Origin: Streptomyces caniferus
GTDB lineage: Bacteria; Actinomycetota; Actinomycetes; Streptomycetales; Streptomycetaceae
Direction: 5' to 3'
DNA length: 64,000 bases
Assembly (NCBI RefSeq): GCF_009811555.1
Contig: NZ_BLIN01000003.1
Coordinates: 248,001 to 312,000, forward strand
In this document: positions 53,860 to 61,944 of the stretch, one piece after another
Numbering within the stretch: position 1 is the first letter of the stretch
Layout: every line of letters begins with the position of its first letter
Position numbers and translations under genes: made by a program
The notes under the pieces: generated by a model
What the model was told of the DNA's origin: nothing
The model's input: the letters and a program-made list of their open reading frames with translations, nothing else
Database searches by the model: none

Positions 53860-54573
53860 CTACCCGGGACTCTTCCCGTCGGCCGGGAGCCGCAACGGTG
53901 TGCCGTCCAGAATGGCGGCGACCAGTTCCATGGTCAGCCGGTGCCACTGGCGGGCGCCGCGGAGCATGGTGTGCCCGCCGCGCGGCATGGCGACGGCATG
54001 GGCCCGGGCCCCCGACTGCCGGGCGCGGTCGGCGAAGAGCCGGGAGCCCTCGGCGTCGGTGATCCGGTCGCGCTCGTCGTGCAGCAGCACGACGGTCCGG
54101 TCGCGCAGATGGGAGACGGGTTCGTCGGGCGGGCACCACGGGGCGAGCGCGACGATGCCGCTCACCGCCGGATGCCCACCCGTGTGGAGGGCGGCCCGGC
54201 CGCCCATGGAGTGGCCCACGAGCACCACCGGGACGTCGGCGGCGAGCCCGGCCAGCTCGTCGAGCGCCCCGCGGGCGTCCCGGGCGGCGTCCGCCTGTGC
54301 CCCGTTCCATCCGCGGCAGCGATAGCGCACGGAGGCCAGCAGCAGATCCCGCCCGCGCGGCGCCCGGGAGATCGCGGATCCGAAGGGACGCATGCGCAGC
54401 GCGGGGAGGTTGAGCCGCGGGGGCGGCGTGCGGCCGTCGGCCCGGCCCCCGTGCATCAGCAGCACCGCGGCCCGGGGCGTGTGCGGAGCGCGGTGCACGA
54501 CCAGCGGACGGTGCGGGGCACCGCGTCCGTCGTCGTCGGCGGTTTCCGTGGGCCGGGCCGGGCCTGTCGTCAT
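53860..54573 (-). CDS. alpha/beta hydrolase, last gene of the SigK lipid operon
   Basis: 237 residues; ATG at 54573 overlaps the DUF1295 stop (ATGA). Catalytic residues are visible: Ser in VLVGHSMGGRAAL, Asp in LLHDERDRITD and His in MPRGGHTML, with oxyanion HGG early (VLLMHGGRADG). It resembles small dienelactone-hydrolase/lysophospholipase-type enzymes. Tight coupling to the fatty-acid modifying genes suggests an ester or thioester substrate from the same pathway, which is inference. Confidence 0.85.
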   Translation of the reverse strand: MTTGPARPTETADDDGRGAPHRPLVVHRAPHTPRAAVLLMHGGRADGRTPPPRLNLPALRMRPFGSAISRAPRGRDLLLASVRYRCRGWNGAQADAARDARGALDELAGLAADVPVVLVGHSMGGRAALHTGGHPAVSGIVALAPWCPPDEPVSHLRDRTVVLLHDERDRITDAEGSRLFADRARQSGARAHAVAMPRGGHTMLRGARQWHRLTMELVAAILDGTPLRLPADGKSPG

Positions 54574-55397
54574 GGGCGGGTGTCCTCCGGGTGGGGGCGT
54601 CGACGCGGTGGCAGAGGAAGGAAACCGCTGGTGCGGGCGGTGTAGGCGGCGTATCCGGGGCGGTCGGCCAGGTGGTTCTCCAGGAGTCGCTTACCGCTGC
54701 CGTAGGTGAGCAGGTACGACATCACCAGCGGCGAGACCACCGTGACCGCGGCGGCCTGCGCGGTGCCGCAGGCCAGCAGGAACAGACCCCACCATACGAG
54801 GAAGTCACCGAAGTAGTTGGGGTGCCGGGTCCAGCCCCACAGACCGCGGTCCATCACCCGGCCCCGGTTGTCCGGGTCGGCCTTGAACCGGGCGAGCTGG
54901 ACGTCACCGACGCTCTCGACGACGAAGCCGACCGCCCACAACAGCCCGCCGGCAACGGCACTCGCCCCCAGCGGCACCGCCACGTACGCAGCCACCTGTA
55001 CCGGGAGCGAGATCAGCCACACCAGCCCGCCCTGCAACAGGTACACCGTGCGCAGGGCGTAGGCGTCGCGGCTGCCGGGGGCCCTGGCCAGCAGCCGCTC
55101 ATAGCGCGGATCCTCGCCGTGCCCACGCCCGCGCCGGGCGATGTGGACGGACAGCCGCAGCCCCCACACCGCCGTGGCGACCGTGACCAGGATTCGCCGG
55201 CCGTCGTCCCCGTAACCGGCGGACAGGACATACGTCGTCAGCGCCACCGCCGTGAACGCCGCCCCCCAGGCGATGTCCACCAGCCGGTGCAGCCCCTTGG
55301 CCCGGGCGACGGCGAACGTGGTGAGCATGACGGCGAACGCGGCAGCGGCCGCCGCGGCGAGGTTGACGGCGAGGGCCGACCAGGGAATTCCGGTCAT
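54570..55397 (-). CDS. DUF1295 integral membrane reductase-like protein
   Basis: 275 residues; ATG overlaps the preceding CFA-like gene (ATGA, 55394-55397). About seven membrane helices, then the steroid-5-alpha-reductase/isoprenylcysteine-methyltransferase-like C-terminal motif: RGLWGWTRHPNYFGDFLVWWGLFLLA and LLENHLADRPGYAAYTARTSGFLPLPPRR. DUF1295 proteins are presumed NADPH reductases of membrane lipids. The homologous gene in the mycobacterial SigK locus (Rv0446c) has the same position after ufaA1. Confidence 0.87.
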   Translation of the reverse strand: MTGIPWSALAVNLAAAAAAAFAVMLTTFAVARAKGLHRLVDIAWGAAFTAVALTTYVLSAGYGDDGRRILVTVATAVWGLRLSVHIARRGRGHGEDPRYERLLARAPGSRDAYALRTVYLLQGGLVWLISLPVQVAAYVAVPLGASAVAGGLLWAVGFVVESVGDVQLARFKADPDNRGRVMDRGLWGWTRHPNYFGDFLVWWGLFLLACGTAQAAAVTVVSPLVMSYLLTYGSGKRLLENHLADRPGYAAYTARTSGFLPLPPRRRPHPEDTRP

Positions 55398-56689
55398 GTA
55401 CGGACGTCTCCCGCATACCAGTCGTACGGCGTGCCCGGCATGCCGGCTTCCCCTTCCGGTGTGGGACGAACGGCGAGGATCTGGTCGACGCCCATGCGGC
55501 GCTCGGTGAACGCAAGGCCCGCCCCGGCCAGGTAGAGCCGCCACACCCGGGCGGTCGGTTCCCCCGCCAGCGCCACGAACTCCTTCCAGCGGGACTCCAG
55601 CGTGTGGTGCCAGGCGGCGATGGTCCGTGCGTAGTGTTCGCGCAGCGACTCCACGGAGCGCACCTCCAGTCCGCCGGCCTCCAGCAGTCCCACGGTCTCG
55701 CCCAGCGGGCGCATATGCATATCGGGGGCGATGTAGGACTCGATGAACGCCCCGCCTCCGGGCGCGGCGGCGCCACGGGACATCTGCTGGATCAGCACCC
55801 GTCCCCCGGGGCGCACCAGGGCATGCAGCCGGGCGGCGAAGCCCGGGTACTCGGCGTCGCCCACGTGCTCGCCCATCTCGATCGCGCACACCGCGTCGTA
55901 GCCGTCCGTCGTGAGGTAGCGGTAGTGCCGGAGTTCGACGTCGACCTGATCGCTCAGCCCCAGCTCCCGCACCCGGGCGGTCACGAAGGCGTGCTGCTCC
56001 CGCGAGAGCGTGACCGCGGTGACCTGGGCGTGGTACTCACGCGCCGCGTGGAGCGTGAGGCTGCCCCAGCCGCAGCCGATGTCCAGGAGACGGGCGCCGG
56101 GGCGAAGGCCCAGTTTGCGGCAGACCAGCTCCAGTTTGTCGCGCTGGGCGTCGGCCGGTCCGTAGGACGGGTCGGCGGGGCGCTGCCAGTAGCCGCAGGA
56201 GTAGGCCATGGTCTCGTCGAGCAGCAGCGCGTACCAGTCGTTGGACAGGTCGTAGTGGTGGCTGATCGCGGCCCGGTCGCGGGCGGTGCTGTGCAGCGTG
56301 CCGCGCAGCCGGGCCCGCGGGGCGCCGGGGGCGGGCGGGCGCGGGCCCACGGCGCCGAGCCGCAGTGCGGTCAGGGCCATCCGGGCCAGTTGGCGCGGAC
56401 GGGGAGAGCCGGGAGCCGGACCGTGTGCGCGTACCGAGCGCCACACCCTGCTCAGACAGTCGGCGAGGTCGCCCTCGACGTCCAGATCGCCGGCGATGTA
56501 GGCCTGTGCCAGGCCGAGTTCACCGGGCTGCCACAGCAGACGGCGCAGCGCCCGGGGCGAGCGCAGGACCACGACCGGCGCGGCCTTCGGCCCGGCCTCG
56601 CTGCCGTCCCAGGCGCGCAGCCGCACCGGCACATTCCCCGCGAAGTGCCCCGCGAGCAGTGCGGCGAGACGGGGTGCGACCCGCGTCAT
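55394..56689 (-). CDS. cyclopropane-fatty-acid synthase-like methyltransferase (second paralogue)
   Basis: 431 residues; ATG overlaps the first CFA-like gene (ATGA, 56686-56689). The N-terminal lipid-binding domain is followed by ISHHYDLSNDWYALLLDETMAYSCGYW and SAM motif LLDIGCGWGSLTLHAA. The conserved glutamate lies in CAIEMGEHVGD. Where classical CFA synthases and the paralogue read YIFPGG, this protein has ESYIAPDMHM, so its active site is distinct. It may methylate without ring closure, as in 10-methyl fatty acid or furan fatty acid pathways; this is inference. Confidence 0.88.
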   Translation of the reverse strand: MTRVAPRLAALLAGHFAGNVPVRLRAWDGSEAGPKAAPVVVLRSPRALRRLLWQPGELGLAQAYIAGDLDVEGDLADCLSRVWRSVRAHGPAPGSPRPRQLARMALTALRLGAVGPRPPAPGAPRARLRGTLHSTARDRAAISHHYDLSNDWYALLLDETMAYSCGYWQRPADPSYGPADAQRDKLELVCRKLGLRPGARLLDIGCGWGSLTLHAAREYHAQVTAVTLSREQHAFVTARVRELGLSDQVDVELRHYRYLTTDGYDAVCAIEMGEHVGDAEYPGFAARLHALVRPGGRVLIQQMSRGAAAPGGGAFIESYIAPDMHMRPLGETVGLLEAGGLEVRSVESLREHYARTIAAWHHTLESRWKEFVALAGEPTARVWRLYLAGAGLAFTERRMGVDQILAVRPTPEGEAGMPGTPYDWYAGDVRT

Positions 56690-58002
56690 CGAAGGCCCCC
56701 GTCCTGCGCGGTGGCGGCCTTGGTCAGGAGCAGCTGGCGTACGTCCAGGTAGCCGGCGCGGAATCCGGCCTCGCTGTAGGCGAGATAGAACTCCCACATC
56801 CGCCGGAACACCGCGTCGAAGCCCAACGTGCCGACCGTGGTGGGCTGCTGGGTGAAGCGCTCGCGCCACAGCCGCAGCGTTTCGGCGTAGTGGCCGCCGA
56901 ATCCGTCGTTCTCCTGTACGTGGAGACCGGCGCGTGCGGCGCACTCCTCGATGGCCGGGACGGAGGGGATGAGGCCGCCGGGGAAGATGTACTTGTGGAT
57001 CCAGGTGTACGTGGTGCGGGTGGCGAGCATCCGGTCGTGCGGCATGGTGATCGCCTGGAGCGCGATCCGCCCGCCGGGCACCACCAGACGTTCGAGGGTC
57101 TCGAAGTAGACGGGCCAGTAGTCCTCGCCGACGGCCTCGATCATCTCCACGCTCACCACGGCGTCGTGGACCCCGGTCACCTGCCGGTAGTCGCACAGCT
57201 CGACCGAGACCCGGTCCGCGTAACCGGCCTGCGCCAGACGCGCCATGGCCAGCTCGCGCTGCTCCTGGGAGAGGGTCACGGAGACCACACGGGCGCCGCG
57301 GGCGGCGGCGCGCAGGGCCAGCTCTCCCCAGCCGGTGCCGATCTCCAGCAGGCGCGTGCCCTCGCCGACGCCGGCCAGGTCCAGCAGCCGGTCGATCTTG
57401 CGGTGCTGGGCGTCGGCCAGGTCGCTCCATGCGGCGGGGCGTTGGGGGAAGAGGGCCGAGGAGTACGTCATGGTCCGGTCCAGGAAGAGCGCGAACAGGT
57501 CGTTGGACAGGTCGTAGTGCCGGTGGATGTTCTCCCGTGCGCCCTCCAGGGTGTTGCGCTGTGCGCTCGGCCTGCGGTGCGCCCAGGCTCCGCGCAAGCG
57601 CTGCAGGGGGCGGGGGACCAGCGCGGTGAGGTGGGAGGCGAGGACGGTCAGCGCACCGACCAGCTCGTCCGTGTCCCACTCCCCCGCCATGTAGGACTCG
57701 CCGAAGCCGATCAGCCCGTCGGCGCCGATCCGGCGGAAGAAGGCGTCCGGGTCGTGTACCCGCAGCAGGGGGCCCTCGGCGCCCGTGACGGGTGCGTCGC
57801 CGAGCGCGATCCGCAACGGGAGGTCCGCGAGGGCCCGTTGGACGATCAGCCGGGTCACGGCGGTACGGCCGGCCGAGCCGCGCGGGATGCGCGCCACATC
57901 CGGCCACCTGGCCTCGTCCACCGGCTCCCGGGCCGTGGTGGGTGCGGCGGCCGGGGTGGAGGCGGTACCGGCTTCGGTGCGGTCCGAGACGGAAGTCTTC
58001 AC
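56686..58002 (-). CDS. cyclopropane-fatty-acid synthase-like methyltransferase (UfaA1-like)
   Basis: 438 residues; GTG at 58002 overlaps the DUF1365 stop (GTGA). The catalytic core includes IHRHYDLSNDLFALFLDRTMTYSSALF, SAM motif LLEIGTGWGELALRAA, bicarbonate/catalytic Glu in VVSVEMIEAVGEDY, and the typical TWIHKYIFPGGLIPS loop. It transfers the SAM methyl to the double bond of a phospholipid acyl chain. Mycobacterial SigK clusters have one gene of this kind (ufaA1); here there are two in tandem. Confidence 0.9.
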   Translation of the reverse strand: MKTSVSDRTEAGTASTPAAAPTTAREPVDEARWPDVARIPRGSAGRTAVTRLIVQRALADLPLRIALGDAPVTGAEGPLLRVHDPDAFFRRIGADGLIGFGESYMAGEWDTDELVGALTVLASHLTALVPRPLQRLRGAWAHRRPSAQRNTLEGARENIHRHYDLSNDLFALFLDRTMTYSSALFPQRPAAWSDLADAQHRKIDRLLDLAGVGEGTRLLEIGTGWGELALRAAARGARVVSVTLSQEQRELAMARLAQAGYADRVSVELCDYRQVTGVHDAVVSVEMIEAVGEDYWPVYFETLERLVVPGGRIALQAITMPHDRMLATRTTYTWIHKYIFPGGLIPSVPAIEECAARAGLHVQENDGFGGHYAETLRLWRERFTQQPTTVGTLGFDAVFRRMWEFYLAYSEAGFRAGYLDVRQLLLTKAATAQDGGLR

Positions 58003-58772
58003 TGCATACCTTCCTGGATACGGTGGCGGGGGCGGGGCTGGACGGGCAGCCCGCGCAGGAACAGGGCGATGCCGTGGCGGCGGATCCCGGCCGTGACCGC
58101 GGCCGTGGACCAGGGGTGGCGCAGCACCGTGGCCAGCAGGTGCCGGGCGGTCGCGGGCCGACGGGTGCCGCGCACGGTCGCGGTGAACGGCCTGGTGTCC
58201 TGGCGCCGCAGCTGTACGGTCAGATCGAGCCGGCCGGCCGGCTCGGGCAGACGCATCCGGTAGGCGCCGTCGACCGGGAAGAACGGCGAGACGTAGAAGT
58301 CCTTGGCGACCTCCGCCCGGCCCTGCTCGTCGGTGTGCAGCAGATAGCAGTGGCGCTCGCCGTAGGTGTTGTGCACCTCGGCCACGACGCAGACGGGCGC
58401 ACCGCTCCGGTCGTGGCACCAGTACAGGGTCAGCGGGTTGAAGACGTGGCCCAGGACCCGGGCGTTGGCGAGCATCAGCACCCGCCCGCCGTCCAGCCGC
58501 ACCCCACGGCTCGTCAGGAACCGTTCCAGTCCGGCCCGGATGGTCGGTGCGGTGCCGGCGAAGTGGTCCCGGGGGTCGAACCGGGCCAGCGGGCGCAGCG
58601 CGAGCGGGAGCCGCGGCGGCCGGTCGAGGTCGACCAGCCACAGGTAGGTGCGGTGGCGCAGGGAGTGGCGCACCGGGGCCGTGCGGGCGTGGGAGACGAG
58701 GCACTCGTAGAGGGCGGGTGTGCGGACGTCGGAGGCGGGGACGGCGGCCGGGGCGGTCGTGCGGGGTGTCAC
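57999..58772 (-). CDS. DUF1365 family protein
   Basis: 257 residues; GTG at 58772 overlaps the amine oxidase stop (GTGA). Conserved DUF1365 features are LYECLVSHARTAPVRHSLRHRTYLWLVDLD near the N-terminus, NARVLGHVFNPLTLYWCHD, VHNTYGERHCYLL and KDFYVSPFFPVDGAYRMRL. Its biochemical role is unsettled; it always accompanies the FAD amine oxidase and CFA-type enzymes, so it probably acts on the acyl chain of the same lipid. Corresponds to Rv0448c of the mycobacterial locus. Confidence 0.9.
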   Translation of the reverse strand: MTPRTTAPAAVPASDVRTPALYECLVSHARTAPVRHSLRHRTYLWLVDLDRPPRLPLALRPLARFDPRDHFAGTAPTIRAGLERFLTSRGVRLDGGRVLMLANARVLGHVFNPLTLYWCHDRSGAPVCVVAEVHNTYGERHCYLLHTDEQGRAEVAKDFYVSPFFPVDGAYRMRLPEPAGRLDLTVQLRRQDTRPFTATVRGTRRPATARHLLATVLRHPWSTAAVTAGIRRHGIALFLRGLPVQPRPRHRIQEGMQ

Positions 58773-60034
58773 CAGCGCACCCCCAGGGACGCGGCGGCCT
58801 GGACGCCGGAGCGGCAGCCGTCCTCGTGGAAGCCCCAGCCGTGGTAGGCGCCGGCGAAGGCGGTGACCGCCGTGTCGAGTTGCGGCAGGCTCTGCTGGGC
58901 GGCGACCGACTCCGGTGTGTAGAGGGGGTGTTCGTAGACCATGCGCGCCAGGACCCGGTCGGTGGCGACCCGGTCGGTGGCGTTCAGGGTGACGAGGTAG
59001 TCCTCCGGGGTGTCCAGCCGCTGCAGGCGGTTCATGTCGTAGGTGACCTGCACCTTGTCCGCGGGGGTGGTGCAGGAGGCCATCAGGTAGTTCCACGAGG
59101 CCCGGGCCCCGCGGGCGCGGGGCAGCAGCGAGGTGTCGCCGTGGAGCAGGGTGGTGTTGCGCGAGTAGGAGAACGCGCCCAGGACCCGCCGTTCGTCGTC
59201 GGTGGGGTCGGCGAGCATCCGCAGGGCCTGGTCGGGGTGGACGGCCACCACCACGGCGTCGTAGGTGCGGTCCGTACCGTCCTCGGCGACGATCCGGGCC
59301 CGGCCCCGCCCGCGGTGCACCGCGCGCACCGGGGTGCCGGTGCGGACCGCCGTGAGCTGCTTGGCGACCCGGCCGACGTACTCCACCGAGCCGCCGGTCA
59401 CGGTCTTCCACTGCGGGGAGCCGCTGACGGACAGCAGCCCGTGGTGTTCGAGGAAGCGGAAGAGATAGACGGCCGGGTACTGCATGGCGGTCGTGGGGGC
59501 GCAGGACCAGACCGCGGAGACCAGCGGCGTCACGAAGTGGGTGACGAAATACCGCGAGAAGCCGCAATCGCCGAGGAATCCTCCGAGGGTCAGGGTGTCC
59601 CCGCGCTCGGCGGCGAGCGCGGTGCGCGCCGCGCGGTGGAAGGCCCGGATCTCGGTCAGCATCCGCAGATAGCGCCCCCACAGGGCGCTGCGCGGCTGGG
59701 CGAACAGCCCGGCAGGACCGCGGGCTCCGGCGTACTCCAGGCCGCAGCCCTCGCACCGTACGGACATGCTCATCTCGGAGTCCTGCGTGGCCACCCCGAG
59801 TTCGTGGAAGAGCCGTAGCAGCAGGGGGTAGGTGCGTTCGTTGTGGACGATGAAACCGGTGTCGACGCGTACCACCCGGCCGTCTCCGGAGGTCGTGTCG
59901 TGGGTGTGGGCGTGCCCGCCGAGACGGTCGTCCGCCTCGTACAGCGACACCTCGCAGCCTCCTTGCTGCAGCACATACGCGGCGGTGAGTCCCGCCACCC
60001 CGCCGCCCACCACAGCTATCCGCCGACGCTCCAC
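58769..60034 (-). CDS. FAD-dependent amine oxidase-like protein, first gene of the lipid operon
   Basis: 421 residues; GTG at 60034 with GAGGAGG eight bases upstream. The dinucleotide motif is IAVVGGGVAGLTAAYVLQQGG (6-26) with EADDRLGGHAHT following; the C-terminus has the AYHGWGFHEDGCRSGVQAA FAD block. Homologues (Rv0449c, and the flavoproteins beside CFA genes in Rhodobacter) are predicted fatty-acid desaturase/dehydrogenase-like enzymes. It heads the 6.2-kb coupled operon under a SigK-type promoter. Confidence 0.9.
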   Translation of the reverse strand: MERRRIAVVGGGVAGLTAAYVLQQGGCEVSLYEADDRLGGHAHTHDTTSGDGRVVRVDTGFIVHNERTYPLLLRLFHELGVATQDSEMSMSVRCEGCGLEYAGARGPAGLFAQPRSALWGRYLRMLTEIRAFHRAARTALAAERGDTLTLGGFLGDCGFSRYFVTHFVTPLVSAVWSCAPTTAMQYPAVYLFRFLEHHGLLSVSGSPQWKTVTGGSVEYVGRVAKQLTAVRTGTPVRAVHRGRGRARIVAEDGTDRTYDAVVVAVHPDQALRMLADPTDDERRVLGAFSYSRNTTLLHGDTSLLPRARGARASWNYLMASCTTPADKVQVTYDMNRLQRLDTPEDYLVTLNATDRVATDRVLARMVYEHPLYTPESVAAQQSLPQLDTAVTAFAGAYHGWGFHEDGCRSGVQAAASLGVRW

Positions 60035-60096
60035 CGCAGGTGCCTCCTCATCTCGGGGCGGGCCGCGTCAGGGGTGCGGCGGCCCGCTCGGTGAGG

Positions 60097-60125
60097 GATT
60101 CGGTGCCGGGGGCGGGGCGGATTGG
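60097..60125 (-). promoter_or_regulatory. SigK-type promoter of the lipid operon
   Basis: On the minus strand CCAATC (60125-60120), 16 bases, CCGAATC (60103-60097). Transcription should begin about 60090, leaving a 5'-UTR of roughly 55 bases before the GTG at 60034. The sequence fits the mycobacterial SigK consensus CCATCC-N16/17-CCGAAT and is identical in both boxes and spacing to the promoter of sigK at 61681-61709. Confidence 0.8.
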
Positions 60126-60220
60126 TCTCGATGTGAGGCCCTGGTGTTCGGACCGGTCGCGATGGGCCGGAGTGCCCCGGCGCGCGGGCCCCGGCGGTCC
60201 CATCAGGGCGCGCCGACGGG

Positions 60221-60255
60221 ACCGGCGGCCGGCCATGGGAGGGCCGGCCGCCGGT
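60221..60255 (-). terminator. perfect hairpin terminator after rskA
   Basis: A perfect 14-base stem (60221-60234 with 60242-60255) and 7-base loop lies 63 bases after the rskA stop and upstream of the next operon's promoter, so the sigK-rskA and lipid operons are separate units. Confidence 0.75.
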
Positions 60256-60317
60256 GTCATCCGTCGTTTCCTGAGGTCACACGCCCCTTGCCGGGGTCGC
60301 CTGTTGCTTCCTGGGGA

Positions 60318-61064
60318 TCAGACCCGCAGGAGACCCAGCGGCGGGCTGGTGGGACTGCTGGAGCCGCCCGGGGGTTCGGCCGTGACGCCGACCCCGTCCG
60401 CGCCCTGGGGGCCGCCGGTCAGCAGCATGGTGCCGGAGGAGCGGCCGGGCTGGACGAGCCCGGCGGGGACCATGGTGCCGTTGCGGCTGTACCAGAGTTC
60501 GTACACCCGCTGACTCGGCAGGGCCGGCAGCCCGTGGTACAGGAACGCGGCCTGCCCCCTCCGCTTGGAGGCCACCACGGTCCCGCTGCCCCCGCCCTTG
60601 AAGGCCGTGGTGTGGAAGGTGGCGTCCGGCGCGGCCATCAGGGCACTGACCGCGGCCGCCTGCTCCTCGGCGCGGACGGTACGGTCGCGCTGCTGGTCGG
60701 CGTCGTGCCGGGCGTTGACGGCCAGCCCGCCGGCGACCGCGGCGATGACCAGACAGGCGGCCGCCGCGAGGTAGGGCAGGCGGTGGGGCGCTCGCCTGCG
60801 CAGCGGGACCACCGTGGCCTCGCGCTGTATCGGCGGCAGTTGCCGGACCTCGGGCAGGGCCGCCATCACGCGGATGCGGAGGTCCGCCGGGGGCACCTCG
60901 GCGACGGCCAGGGCGAGCCGGGCCGCGGTCTCCTGCAACTCGCGTACTTCCTGGGTGCACGCCTCGCACTGGGCGAGGTGGCGGGAGAACTCCGCCGCCT
61001 CGTGCTCGGACAGCGCGCCCAGGGCGTAGGCACCGGTGAGTGTGTGCAGATCTACGGTGTTCAT
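60318..61064 (-). CDS. rskA: RskA-type anti-sigma factor
   Basis: 248 residues; ATG overlaps the sigK stop (ATGA, 61061-61064). The N-terminal sigma-binding domain contains the zinc-binding anti-sigma motif (HEAAEFSRHLAQCEACTQEV: H-x3-C-x2-C). One membrane helix (LPYLAAAACLVIAAVAGGLAV, about 97-117) precedes an extracytoplasmic RskA domain (AAPDATFHTTAFKGGG, GLPALPSQRVYELWYSRNGTMV, GVTAEPPGGSSSPTSPPLG). It holds SigK at the membrane until proteolysis or reduction releases it. Confidence 0.9.
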   Translation of the reverse strand: MNTVDLHTLTGAYALGALSEHEAAEFSRHLAQCEACTQEVRELQETAARLALAVAEVPPADLRIRVMAALPEVRQLPPIQREATVVPLRRRAPHRLPYLAAAACLVIAAVAGGLAVNARHDADQQRDRTVRAEEQAAAVSALMAAPDATFHTTAFKGGGSGTVVASKRRGQAAFLYHGLPALPSQRVYELWYSRNGTMVPAGLVQPGRSSGTMLLTGGPQGADGVGVTAEPPGGSSSPTSPPLGLLRV

Positions 61065-61648
61065 GCCGACACCCCCAAGCAGTCGCGCAGCCGGATCAGA
61101 CCGTCGCGCAGCCGTGTCTTGACCGTGCCCAGCGCCGTGCCCAGCAGGTCGGCGGTCTCCCGGTAGGTGTACCCGCGGTAGTAGGCGAGCGTCACCGACT
61201 CCCGTTGCAGATCGGTCAGCTGTCCCAGACAGCGGCGCACCTGCTCGCGCTCCAGACGCCGTTCGACCTGCTCGCTGACCTCGTCGAAGGCCGCGGTGTA
61301 GGCGTGCAGCCCGGCCCGGTGGTCGCGGTCGGCCGCCGCCTGGGCCGAGCGCACCCGGTCCACCGCGCGCCGGTGGGTCAGGGTCATGATCCAGGCCATG
61401 GCACTGCCCTGCCGCGCGTCGTACCGGGCCGCGGACCGCCACACCTCGATCAGCACCTCCTGTGCCACCTCCTCGGACTGGGCCGGATCCCGCACCACCC
61501 GGCGCACCAGGCCCAGTACGGAACCCGCCACCGCTGTGTAGAGACTCTCGAACGCGTGCTGGTCGCCGCGGGAGACGCGGTCGAGCAGTGTTTCCAGGGC
61601 ACCGGTATGCGGCGCTGAGGATCGGTCGCCGCGGGCTGCGACGGGCAT
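61061..61648 (-). CDS. sigK: ECF sigma factor, SigK type (ECF19)
   Basis: 195 residues; ATG at 61648 is chosen since GGAGG lies five bases upstream (a GTG at 61654 would overlap that site). Region 2: GDQHAFESLYTAVAGSVLGLVRRVVRDPAQSEEVAQEVLIEVWRSAARYD, with -10-contacting SAMAWIMTLTHRRAVDRVRS. Region 4: LTDLQRESVTLAYYRGYTYRETADLLGTALGTVKTRLRDGL. It is followed by RskA and next to the DUF1365/CFA gene set, as in mycobacteria. Its own promoter and the lipid operon promoter share the same boxes. Confidence 0.92.
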   Translation of the reverse strand: MPVAARGDRSSAPHTGALETLLDRVSRGDQHAFESLYTAVAGSVLGLVRRVVRDPAQSEEVAQEVLIEVWRSAARYDARQGSAMAWIMTLTHRRAVDRVRSAQAAADRDHRAGLHAYTAAFDEVSEQVERRLEREQVRRCLGQLTDLQRESVTLAYYRGYTYRETADLLGTALGTVKTRLRDGLIRLRDCLGVSA

Positions 61649-61663
61649 GGACACCTCCGGACT

Positions 61664-61676
61664 GTGACAAGGTCAC
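61664..61676. promoter_or_regulatory. GTGAC-AAG-GTCAC dyad over the sigK transcription start
   Basis: A perfect 5+3+5 inverted repeat (extended by ACT/AGT with one insertion) covers the start predicted from the adjacent SigK promoter, so a bound protein would block or modulate it. The regulator is unknown. Confidence 0.5.
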
Positions 61677-61680
61677 CAGT

Positions 61681-61709
61681 GATTCGGCGCCGGGCGACAC
61701 CTGGATTGG
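61681..61709 (-). promoter_or_regulatory. SigK-type autoregulatory promoter of sigK-rskA
   Basis: On the minus strand CCAATC (61709-61704), 16 bases, CCGAATC (61687-61681), the same elements as before the lipid operon; predicted start about 61674, 26 bases before the sigK ATG. The 290-base region to crtY (61655-61944) contains no ORF. No copy of these boxes faces crtY. Confidence 0.8.
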
Positions 61710-61944
61710 TCGGAAAGGATTCTGGCGTACGCCGCGGCGGGCGCCGCGGGCGGGCCCTGCCCTCACGGCGTCGGCCGGTCGCGCCCGCTCCCGCGTTCCG
61801 GTCCTGCCGACCGGTGGGCGGCGCGGCCCCGCAGGCCGCGGTGCCGGCCGGCCCACCGGTTGCCCGCGCGTCGGACCCCGCCTCCCGGCCCCCTGCTGCG
61901 GAAGGATCACCGTCGGGCTCGTCGAGGCGCAGGGAGGTCCGGGC

